Shown in pieces: positions 1 through 6,459 of a stretch of DNA of 9,806 nt (the first letter of the stretch is position 1; each line of letters begins with the position of its first letter). Made by a program: the position numbers and the translations under genes. Below the pieces are notes generated by a model. The model saw only the letters and a program-made list of their open reading frames with translations. It was not told where the DNA came from and made no database searches. Source of the DNA: Thermoplasmata archaeon (GTDB taxonomy: Archaea; Thermoplasmatota; Thermoplasmata; Lutacidiplasmatales; UBA184); NCBI GenBank assembly GCA_030037695.1, contig JASHQF010000076.1, positions 1-9,806 on the forward strand. Direction: 5' to 3'.

Positions 1-1
1 G

Positions 2-916
2 CGCGCGACGGCGCGCAAGCTCCAGAAGATGGGGTACCTACGCAAGAAACCGATCGCCTCGCTCTCGGTCAAGGACCTGATCGCGCTCCGCGCCGAGATC
101 TTCGCTCGTCCGGGCCCGATGGTCCGGCGGTTCGGTCCCCTGTTCCACCAGCTCGTGCTCCTCCACTTGCACCACGCGCTCGAGCGCCTCGAGACCCAGG
201 GGCTCCAGCCGTTCGTCCAGTACCTCGACCGGGTCGCGGCGAAGCCGAAGGCGAGCCGGGGGGACGCGGCGTTCCTCAAGCTCCCCGAGGTGGTGCAGGG
301 TCGGGAGATCGCCGCCCAGACGCTCCGGTCCAGCGTCGCGCCGTCGCATCCGAAGCTGGACGCGCTGCGCGCGCTCGTCCGTGAGACGCTCGACCCGCCG
401 TCCGAGCGGCCCCGTCGGATCCTCGTCTTCGCCCAGTATCGTGACACGATCCAGACGATCCAGGCGGCGCTGGAGGCCGACGGATGGACGGTCGGGCGTT
501 TCGTCGGCCAGGCCACGCGCGACGCGGACGACCCCGGGATGAGCCAGAAGGAGCAAGGCGAGGTGCTCCGCGCGTTCCGGGACGGGCGGTTCCCGATCCT
601 CGTCGCGAGCAGCGTCGCGGAGGAGGGGCTCGACGTCCCGGACGTCGACCGGGTGGTGTTCTTCGAGTCGGTCCCGAGCGAGATCCGGGCGATCCAGCGG
701 CGCGGGCGGACGGGACGGACGTCGCTCGGGAGGGTGACGGTCCTGCTCACCCGAGAGACCCGGGACGTCCGTTACCAGGTCGCCGAGGTCCGCCGGGAGC
801 GCGCGATGCGCTCGATCGTCCGGCGCCTCTCGGCGGCCGGACGGGCGACGCGGCGCCCGAGCGACGCCCCGGAGGCCGCCTCGGAAGGGGAGAATCCCGC
901 CGAACGCCGCGTATAA
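2..916 (+). CDS. hef: Hef-like DEAH/SF2 helicase, C-terminal part (5' end outside window)
   Basis: The frame is open from base 2 with no stop before TAA at 914-916, so the gene enters from the left. Seen from the Met at 29: a helical region at residues 1-100 like the insert domain of Hef/FANCM helicases, then the second RecA-like domain with motif IV (ILVFAQYRDT, 131-140), the FVGQA segment (158-162), motif V (VASSVAEEGLDVP, 192-204) and motif VI with its arginine fingers (IQRRGRTGR, 222-230). Known family: archaeal Hef unwinds stalled forks and branched DNA and usually carries an ERCC4/XPF nuclease plus HhH domain after the helicase. Here the protein stops about 65 residues after motif VI with a charged, disordered-looking tail, so no nuclease is attached. 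The N-terminal ATPase domain with Walker motifs must lie left of the window. Family assignment is firm; whether a separate nuclease gene exists is unknown. Confidence 0.88.
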   Translation, partial: RATARKLQKMGYLRKKPIASLSVKDLIALRAEIFARPGPMVRRFGPLFHQLVLLHLHHALERLETQGLQPFVQYLDRVAAKPKASRGDAAFLKLPEVVQGREIAAQTLRSSVAPSHPKLDALRALVRETLDPPSERPRRILVFAQYRDTIQTIQAALEADGWTVGRFVGQATRDADDPGMSQKEQGEVLRAFRDGRFPILVASSVAEEGLDVPDVDRVVFFESVPSEIRAIQRRGRTGRTSLGRVTVLLTRETRDVRYQVAEVRRERAMRSIVRRLSAAGRATRRPSDAPEAASEGENPAERRV

Positions 917-930
917 ACCTCGCGGCTGGA

Positions 931-948
931 CGGGGCGCACCCGCCCCG
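931..948. repeat. Perfect inverted repeat upstream of the kdp promoter
   Basis: CGGGGCG (931-937) and CGCCCCG (942-948) are perfect reverse complements separated by CACC. The site lies 14 bases after the helicase stop codon and about 10 bases before the TATA-like box of kdpF. It could be a transcription-factor operator for the kdp operon or an RNA hairpin ending the helicase transcript. No T-run follows it on the plus strand, which weakens the terminator reading. In DNA this rich in G+C a chance repeat is possible. Confidence 0.4.
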
Positions 949-958
949 GGTGAACTGA

Positions 959-965
959 TTAAATA
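959..965 (+). promoter_or_regulatory. TATA-like box of the kdp operon
   Basis: TTAAATA stands out in very GC-rich surroundings. Its centre is about 34 bases before the kdpF ATG at 996. Archaeal transcription usually starts about 25-27 bases downstream of the box centre, which puts the start near 987-990 and leaves a leader of under ten bases. No Shine-Dalgarno motif precedes the ATG, as expected for such a transcript. The spacing supports the kdpF start call. The promoter itself is inferred. Confidence 0.6.
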
Positions 966-995
966 CGCACTTCCGGGTCGAACGCCCCGCGCTCG

Positions 996-1109
996 ATGGG
1001 GTCCCTGACGTGGGTCACCGAGAACCTCGGGTTGACGGTGCTCACCATCGTCTCGATCGCGCTCACGATCTACCTCGCCTACTCGATGATCCACCCCGAG
1101 CGGTTCTGA
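996..1109 (+). CDS. kdpF: KdpF-like small membrane subunit of the K+ pump
   Basis: This 37-residue frame starts at ATG 996 and stops at TGA 1107-1109, 13 bases before kdpA. It has a short polar N-terminus, one hydrophobic helix at about residues 10-31 (LTVLTIVSIALTIYLAYSMI) and a C-terminal HPERF. Known KdpF peptides are about 25-35 residues, single-span, directly upstream of kdpA, and often end in a Tyr-x-x-Tyr-x-hydrophobic-x-x-Pro-Glu-(x)-Phe pattern; this one fits in length, topology, position and tail. In bacteria KdpF behaves like a lipid-like stabiliser at the KdpA-KdpB interface. It is the first gene after the TATA-like box, so the operon would read kdpFABC. Similarity is judged by eye, but the combination of features makes an alternative unlikely. 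Confidence 0.82.
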   Translation: MGSLTWVTENLGLTVLTIVSIALTIYLAYSMIHPERF

Positions 1110-1122
1110 GGGCCCCCGGGCC

Positions 1123-2832
1123 ATGATGGACCTCGCCCCGTTCTGGGACGTCATCGTCCTGATCGCCCTCGTCCTCTGCCTCGCCCCCTGGTTCGGGGCG
1201 TACCTCGGCAAGATCTACCTCAACCGCCCCACGACCGGGGACACGATCCTGATCCCGATCGAGTCGGCGATCTACCGGCTCCTGGGGACCTCCCCCCAGA
1301 AGTCGATGCGCGCCCGGGAGTACCTCTTCGCCGTCCTCTGGGTGAACGGCGGGGTCCTCGTCTTCCTGTTCCTGTTCTTCCTGTTCCAGAACGGCCTGCC
1401 GCTCGACGCCACGGGGGCCCCCGGCATGCGCTGGGACCTCGCGTTCCACTCGGCCGCGAGCTTCACGACGAACACCGACTTCACCCACTTCACCAACGAG
1501 AGCCAGCTGAGCCTCGGTGCGCTCGTCTTCGCCTGGCCGCTCGCCCTCTTCGCCTCGGCGGCGACGGGGCTCGCGGTCGTGGCGGCGATGATCCGGGGCC
1601 TCGTCCGCAAGGACGGGACGCTCGGGAACTTCTACGTCGACCTCGTCCGCTCGGTGACTCGGCTGCTCCTGCCGCTCTCGTTCGTCTTCGCCCTCATCCT
1701 GGTCGCCCTCGGCGTCCCCGAGACCCTCCGGAACGTCGTGATCGCGCACCCCCTCACCGGGGGGACCCAGACGATCGAGCTCGGCCCGGTCGCGTCGTTC
1801 ACGTCGATCAGCCTGTTCGGGACCAACGGGGGCGGGTTCTACTCGGCGAACGCGGCCTCCCCCCTCGCGAACCCGTCCGCGGTCTCCGATCTGTTCGAGA
1901 CGTTCGTGATGATGTTGATCCCGTTCTCCACGCCGTTCGCCTTCGGCCAGATCGTGCGCAAGCGCGGGGAGGCGTGGCCGTTCCTCGGCACGATCCTGAT
2001 CGTCTTCCTGATCGCGTTCGGCGTGTTCGTCGCGGCGCAGGCGGTGGCGAACCCGGCGCTCGCCGGCCTCTCGGGGGTCGGCGCGTCGACCAACGGCTAC
2101 CCCGTCGGCCAGGAGACCCGGTTCGGGCTCGCCGACGGCTCGTTGTTCCAGGTGGTGAGCGTCTACTCCAACGTCGGGGCGAACAACATGCAGATCGGCG
2201 CGCTCTCGCCGGTCGGCCAGCTCGTCCTGATGTTCGGGATGTTCACCCAGTCCACGCCGGGCGGGGAGGGGACCGGCTTCGGGACCCTGCTGCTGTTCGC
2301 GATCCTCGGCATCTTCGTGGGGGGGCTCATGGTCGGGCGGACCCCGGAGTACCTGGGGAAGAAGATCGGCACGGGCCAGGTCAAGTGGGCCGCGCTCGCC
2401 CTCCTCGCGCATCCTGCGGCGGTCCTGATCCCGACGGTCGTCGCGGTCGCGGGAGGGTTCGTGACGGTGAGCTCGGGGACCCTCCCCGCCTCGGCGCACA
2501 CGTTCACGTCGGTCCTCTACGAGTTCACCTCGGAGTCGGCGAACAACGGCAGCGCCCTCGCCGCGGCGAACTTCAACGACACGACGCCGTTCTTCAACAT
2601 CGCCGGGGGGATCGTCATGCTGGTCGGCCGGTACGTGCCGATCCTCGCGATGCTCGCGGTCGCGGGGATGTTCTCCGAGCAGGGGTTCCTGCCGCCCGGG
2701 CCCGGGACCCTGAAGACCGCGAGCGCGACGTTCACGATCTACATCACGCTCTTCCTGATCGTCGTCACGACGCTCCTGTTCCTGCCCGTGATCGCCCTCG
2801 GGCCGCTGTCGCAGATCGTCGGAGGGGTCTAG
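1123..2832 (+). CDS. kdpA: Potassium-transporting ATPase, K+-binding pore subunit KdpA
   Basis: 569 residues, close to the usual 550-570. KdpA is the channel-like membrane subunit (Trk/Ktr/HKT superfamily) that selects K+ outside the cell and passes it to KdpB. About ten hydrophobic spans are visible. The four pore-loop regions can be placed: TTNTDF (115-120), GTNGGGF (233-239), NVGANN (350-355) and ESANNGSA (471-478). The KdpA signature GRTPEYLGKKI is at 405-415. Compared with E. coli KdpA (from memory), the first loop has DFT where NWQ is usual and the third loop lacks the CGAVNAMHD pattern, so the filter is diverged. The start is ATG 1123; a second ATG follows at once at 1126. No clear ribosome site is visible in the 13-base gap after kdpF. 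The gene abuts kdpB with no spacer. Confidence 0.96.
   Translation: MMDLAPFWDVIVLIALVLCLAPWFGAYLGKIYLNRPTTGDTILIPIESAIYRLLGTSPQKSMRAREYLFAVLWVNGGVLVFLFLFFLFQNGLPLDATGAPGMRWDLAFHSAASFTTNTDFTHFTNESQLSLGALVFAWPLALFASAATGLAVVAAMIRGLVRKDGTLGNFYVDLVRSVTRLLLPLSFVFALILVALGVPETLRNVVIAHPLTGGTQTIELGPVASFTSISLFGTNGGGFYSANAASPLANPSAVSDLFETFVMMLIPFSTPFAFGQIVRKRGEAWPFLGTILIVFLIAFGVFVAAQAVANPALAGLSGVGASTNGYPVGQETRFGLADGSLFQVVSVYSNVGANNMQIGALSPVGQLVLMFGMFTQSTPGGEGTGFGTLLLFAILGIFVGGLMVGRTPEYLGKKIGTGQVKWAALALLAHPAAVLIPTVVAVAGGFVTVSSGTLPASAHTFTSVLYEFTSESANNGSALAAANFNDTTPFFNIAGGIVMLVGRYVPILAMLAVAGMFSEQGFLPPGPGTLKTASATFTIYITLFLIVVTTLLFLPVIALGPLSQIVGGV
2821..2826 (+). promoter_or_regulatory. Ribosome binding site of kdpB
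   Basis: GGAGGG lies within the last codons of kdpA, six bases before the GTG at 2833. It supports the GTG as the kdpB start and implies translation linked to kdpA. Confidence 0.6.
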
Positions 2833-4962
2833 GTGGCCGCTCCCGAGCCCGGCGCCCGGGTCCCCGTCCGTCGGGTCCCCCACACGTCGGTCCTCCGGAT
2901 CCTCGTCGACTCGTTCCGCATGTTCGATCCCCGGCGGCAGCTGCGCCAGCCGGTGATGTTCGCGCTCTACGTGCTGTTCTTCCTCGTGCTCGCCTTCACG
3001 CTCTACCCGCGGGCGTTCCCGGACATCGCACGAACGTACTCGGCCCCCTACTACCTCTGGATCACCCTGATCCTGTTCTTCACGCTCTGGTTCGCGAACG
3101 TCTCGACCGCAATCGCCGAGGCCCAGGGCCGAGCCCGGGCCGAGGCCCTGCGCGAGATCCGGAGCGGGATCCGCGCGCGGCAGATCCTACCGGACGGAAC
3201 GGCCGCCTGGGGCCCCGCGGATCTGTTGCACATCGGCGACCAGATCGAGATCCGGCCGGGGGAGCCCGTCCCGATGGACGGCGACGTCATCGACGGCGCC
3301 GTGCTGATCGACGAGTCGATGATGACCGGCGAATCCTCGCCGGTGACGCGCGAGGCCGGCGGGGATCGGACGAGCGTCCTCGGGGGGACCCTGGTCGTCC
3401 AGGGGACCGCCCGGGTCCGGGTGATCGCCGCCCCCGGCGACACGTTCCTCGACCGGCTCATCCGCGTCGTGGAGGGCCAGAGCCGGGAGGCGACGCCGAA
3501 CGAGCTCGCGCTGGTCGTCCTCCTCTCCGCGCTCACGATCACGCTCCTCACCGTCGTCGTGACGTTCGTCTTCCTCGCGGACTCGACCGGCTACCTCCTG
3601 GTCGACCTCGCCACGATCGTCGCCCTGTTCGTCTGCCTCATGCCGACGACGATCGGGGCGCTCCTCCCCGCGATCGGGATCTCGGGGATCACCCGGACCG
3701 CCCGCGCCAACGTCATCACGAAATCCGGGCGGGCGGTCGAGGCGGCCGGCGACCTCGACGTCCTCATCCTGGACAAGACCGGGACGATCACCGTGGGCAA
3801 CCGCCTCGCCGTGCAGTTCGTCGCGGCGCCGGGCGTGCCCGAGACCGAGCTCCTCGAGGCGGCGCTCCTCTCCTCGACGCTCGACAACACCCCGGAGGGT
3901 CGATCGATCGCCCGGCTCGCGGCGCGCCGCAACGCGCCGACGCGCCGGCTCGAGCCCGGTCAGTTCAAGGTCCTCCCGTTCACGGCCGAGCGCCAGATGA
4001 GCGGGATCACGCTGCCGGACGGGACCGAGCTGTTCAAGGGCTCCCTGCCGGCGATGGAGCGGCAGGGCGGCGTCGCGATCCCGCCCGAGCTCCGCCAGGC
4101 CGCGGCGGCGGCCTCCCAGGAGGGGATGACGCCGCTCGTCTTCTCCGCCCAGCACCGCGCGCTCGGCCTCGTGCTGCTGAAGGACGTGGTGAAGCCCGGC
4201 ATCCGGGACCGGATCCGCGAGCTCCGCACGATGGGGATCCGCACGATCATGTGCACCGGCGACAACCGGCTCACCGCGGCCGCGATCGCGCGCGAGAGCG
4301 GCGTCGACGAGTTCGTCGCCGAGGCGAAGCCCGAGAGCAAACTGCTCTTGGTCGACCGGGAGAAATCGCTCGGGCGCCTGGTCGCCATGACCGGGGACGG
4401 CACGAACGACGCGCCGGCGCTCGCCCGGGCCGACGTGGGGCTCGCCATGAACAGCGGCACGGGGGCCGCGAAGGAGGCCGGGAACATGGTCGATCTCGAC
4501 AACGACCCGACGAAGCTGATCGAGGTCGTCTCGATCGGTAAGCAGCTCCTGATCACGCGGGGGGCGCTCACGACGTTCTCGATCACGAACGACGTCGCGA
4601 AGTACTTCGCGATCCTCCCGGCGATGTTCCTCGCGACCAACGCGGTGCCGCTGCCCGGGATCGCCCTCATGAACCTCCTCGGGTTCACCGACCCGCACCT
4701 CGCCGTCCTCGCCGCGCTCCTGTTCAACGGCCTGATCATCCCGATCCTGATCCCGCTCGCGCTGATCGGGGTCCCGTTCCGTCCCCGGAGCGCGATCGAT
4801 CTCCTGCGACGCAACCTCCTGTACTACGGGATCGGAGGGCTCGTCAGCGCGTTCGTCGGGATCAAGCTCCTGTACGTCCTCCTCGTCTGGCTCGTCGCCG
4901 TCCCGGCGTTCGCCCACGTGGGGGTCGTCGTGGGCCACGTCCTGCCCCTCGGAGGCCTGTGA
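2833..4962 (+). CDS. kdpB: Potassium-transporting P-type ATPase catalytic subunit KdpB
   Basis: 709 residues with a GTG start that follows the kdpA stop directly. KdpB hydrolyses ATP to drive K+ uptake. Order of motifs: two N-terminal membrane spans (about 41-58 and 73-90), actuator loop with TGES (165-168), PTTIG in the ion-site helix (271-275), phosphorylation motif DKTGT with the acceptor Asp 314, nucleotide-domain segments TPEGRS (353-358), FTAERQMSG (383-391) and FKGS (401-404), TGDN (475-478), hinge TGDGTNDAP (520-528), then DVAKYF (587-592), where the Asp and Lys that couple transport are retained, and three or four C-terminal spans. Ser168 matches the E. coli serine (Ser162) whose phosphorylation inhibits the pump at high K+. 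It is about 27 residues longer than E. coli KdpB, at both ends. All catalytic residues are present, so it should be active. Confidence 0.97.
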   Translation: MAAPEPGARVPVRRVPHTSVLRILVDSFRMFDPRRQLRQPVMFALYVLFFLVLAFTLYPRAFPDIARTYSAPYYLWITLILFFTLWFANVSTAIAEAQGRARAEALREIRSGIRARQILPDGTAAWGPADLLHIGDQIEIRPGEPVPMDGDVIDGAVLIDESMMTGESSPVTREAGGDRTSVLGGTLVVQGTARVRVIAAPGDTFLDRLIRVVEGQSREATPNELALVVLLSALTITLLTVVVTFVFLADSTGYLLVDLATIVALFVCLMPTTIGALLPAIGISGITRTARANVITKSGRAVEAAGDLDVLILDKTGTITVGNRLAVQFVAAPGVPETELLEAALLSSTLDNTPEGRSIARLAARRNAPTRRLEPGQFKVLPFTAERQMSGITLPDGTELFKGSLPAMERQGGVAIPPELRQAAAAASQEGMTPLVFSAQHRALGLVLLKDVVKPGIRDRIRELRTMGIRTIMCTGDNRLTAAAIARESGVDEFVAEAKPESKLLLVDREKSLGRLVAMTGDGTNDAPALARADVGLAMNSGTGAAKEAGNMVDLDNDPTKLIEVVSIGKQLLITRGALTTFSITNDVAKYFAILPAMFLATNAVPLPGIALMNLLGFTDPHLAVLAALLFNGLIIPILIPLALIGVPFRPRSAIDLLRRNLLYYGIGGLVSAFVGIKLLYVLLVWLVAVPAFAHVGVVVGHVLPLGGL
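4951..4955 (+). promoter_or_regulatory. Ribosome binding site of kdpC
   Basis: GGAGG sits in the last codons of kdpB, three bases before the GTG at 4959. The spacing is short, but the GTGA overlap of the kdpC start with the kdpB stop suggests translational coupling. Confidence 0.5.
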
Positions 4963-5636
4963 GCGCGGCGGACGCGGGGTCGCCGAACCGCGCGCCCCCG
5001 CCGCCCGCGCACACGCCGCTCGGCCACCTCCGCGCGACCGCGGCCCTGATCGCCGTCCTCCTTCTCGGCACGGGGGTCGTCTACCCCCTGGTCGTCACCG
5101 GCCTCGCGGAGCTCGTCGATCCGTCCGCGGCGAACGGCTCGCTCCTGTACTACCCCAACGGGACCGTGGCGGGCTCGGGGCTCGTGGCGCAGAACACCGA
5201 CGCGCCGTACCTGTTCTGGGAGCGCCCGTCGCTCACCGACTACGTGACGACGCTCGGGATCGGCACCGATCCCGGGCCGACAGACCCGGCGCTCCTCGCC
5301 CTGCTCAACGAGACGATCGCCTACTTACGGCTCGACGGCAACCTGAGCGCCAACACCACCCTCCCGCTCTGGTGGATCGCCCCGTCCGCTTCGTCGACGG
5401 ACCCGGACCTGGTCGTTCCGGCCGTCACGGTCCAGATCCCCCGGATCGCGGCGGCCGTCAACAACTCGACCGTGCAGGGTAACTGCCAGCGTGCGTTCGG
5501 CACGAACGTGCTGGTGACCTGCCTCCTCGACCTCGTGAACGCCCACATCACGAACCCCCCGATCCCCGACCTCGGGGTGCCGTACGTGGACGTCCTGCCC
5601 CTCGACCTCGACCTCCTGCCGATCATCGCGAGGTGA
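4959..5636 (+). CDS. kdpC: Potassium-transporting ATPase accessory subunit KdpC
   Basis: 225 residues, slightly longer than the usual 190-ish. GTG 4959-4961 overlaps the kdpB stop TGA (4960-4962). After a proline-rich N-terminus there is one membrane span (about 27-49), then the KdpC hallmarks ANGSL (58-62), GSGLVAQN (72-79), FWERPS (86-91), SASSTDPD (143-150) and VQIPRIA (158-164). KdpC is a single-span subunit whose soluble domain faces outside and raises ATP and K+ affinity of the complex. Odd features: the region after the IPR motif departs from bacterial KdpC and has a cysteine pair (Cys176, Cys188), and the exposed domain holds seven N-x-S/T sequons (Asn 59, 67, 117, 128, 132, 168, 169), suggesting N-glycosylation. 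Family call is firm. Confidence 0.93.
   Translation: MSAADAGSPNRAPPPPAHTPLGHLRATAALIAVLLLGTGVVYPLVVTGLAELVDPSAANGSLLYYPNGTVAGSGLVAQNTDAPYLFWERPSLTDYVTTLGIGTDPGPTDPALLALLNETIAYLRLDGNLSANTTLPLWWIAPSASSTDPDLVVPAVTVQIPRIAAAVNNSTVQGNCQRAFGTNVLVTCLLDLVNAHITNPPIPDLGVPYVDVLPLDLDLLPIIAR
5630..5636 (+). promoter_or_regulatory. Strong ribosome binding site of the USP gene, overlapping the kdpC stop
   Basis: GAGGTGA is an almost full complement of the 16S rRNA 3' end and lies three bases before the GTG at 5640. Its AGGTGA is also the last kdpC codon and stop. It fixes the GTG as the start and suggests the USP protein is made efficiently with the pump. Confidence 0.7.
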
Positions 5637-5639
5637 GCC

Positions 5640-6449
5640 GTGTACCGCAAGATCCTCGTCCCCGTCCAGACCCCGGCCGAGGTCGAGCCGCTCGTCCGGT
5701 ACGCGGCCGGCGTCCTCGACGCGGGCGGCGAGATCCGGGTCCTGCACGTCATCCCCGCGACGACCCTGCCGGAGGTGACGCACGCGTGGCGCGCCTCCGT
5801 CCACCTGGTCGTCCCGGCGCACGAGGCCGGCGCCGCCCTGGACGTGAAGGTCGAGCCCGAGGTCCGCGCCGCGGCCGACGTGCCGGGGGAGATCCTCGAG
5901 AGCGCCGCGACCCACGGGGTCGACGCGATCCTGCTCACCCTGCGGGGCGACCGGCGCAGCCGCAACCCGTTCGTGGGCCACACGGCGAGCGACCTCCTCC
6001 ACCACGCCCGCTCCCCGGTGCTCGTGCTGAACCGGCTCGCCCTCGCCGCCGGCAAGGTGCCGCGGATCCTCGTGCCGACGTTCCGCCCCGAGCCGTCGGC
6101 GGCGACGATGGCGCTCGCGGAGGAGATCTCGGTCCGGGCGGGCGGGATCCCCGTCCTCGCGCTCGCCCTCGGGGCCGCGTCGGAGGACGGCGCCGGCCCG
6201 GAGGGCGAGGAGCTGACCGCGCGCGGGGTCCCTCTCGTCCGCAAGCGCTCGCTCCGACCGGGGGCGTTCGTCGGCCGCCGCCAGCGCCTCGCCGAGCTGC
6301 TCGTGCAGGCCGCCGCCCGAGAGCGGTACGGGCTGCTCCTCGTGGGCGAGGAGTCCGACCACCTCGCGGGGGGGCCGCTGATCACCCGACGGTTCTTGGA
6401 GTCGTTGTTCCGGGCCGCGCCGTGCCCGGTGCTCGCGCTCCATCAGTAG
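5640..6449 (+). CDS. Tandem universal stress protein in the kdp operon (KdpQ-like)
   Basis: 269 residues, cytosolic, two USP repeats. Repeat one (1-130) opens with YRKILVPVQ (2-10) and VLHVIPA (34-40) and ends with GDRRSRNPFVGHTASDLLHH (103-122) and SPVLVLN (125-131), a recognisable but imperfect version of the ATP-binding Gly-2x-Gly-9x-Gly-(S/T) region. Repeat two (141-268) begins PRILVPTF and ends CPVLALHQ, but its nucleotide loop is poorly conserved (GEESDHLAGGPLITRR, 236-251). The gene starts three bases after kdpC. Known context, from memory: Halobacterium salinarum has a kdpFABCQ operon in which KdpQ is a USP-type protein related to the USP domain of bacterial KdpD. By position and fold this gene is the likely equivalent, perhaps a K+ or nucleotide sensor. 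Orthology to KdpQ is inferred, so no symbol is given. Confidence 0.85.
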   Translation: MYRKILVPVQTPAEVEPLVRYAAGVLDAGGEIRVLHVIPATTLPEVTHAWRASVHLVVPAHEAGAALDVKVEPEVRAAADVPGEILESAATHGVDAILLTLRGDRRSRNPFVGHTASDLLHHARSPVLVLNRLALAAGKVPRILVPTFRPEPSAATMALAEEISVRAGGIPVLALALGAASEDGAGPEGEELTARGVPLVRKRSLRPGAFVGRRQRLAELLVQAAARERYGLLLVGEESDHLAGGPLITRRFLESLFRAAPCPVLALHQ

Positions 6450-6459
6450 GGGGCCGCCG

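Noticed and set aside
912..917. TATAAA overlapping the helicase stop codon as the kdp promoter
   Set aside because: It would start transcription near 940, inside the inverted repeat, and leave a leader of over 50 bases without a ribosome site. The TTAAATA at 959-965 fits the kdpF start much better. A secondary role is not excluded.
931..948. The inverted repeat as an intrinsic terminator for the helicase gene
   Set aside because: No run of T follows on the plus strand, and archaeal termination generally relies on T-rich tracts. Kept only as an inverted repeat.
1063..2883. A 606-residue open frame antisense to kdpA
   Set aside because: Its composition is an extreme run of Arg, Glu, Asp and Gly, typical of the shadow of a GC-rich gene, and the plus strand carries an unmistakable kdpA.
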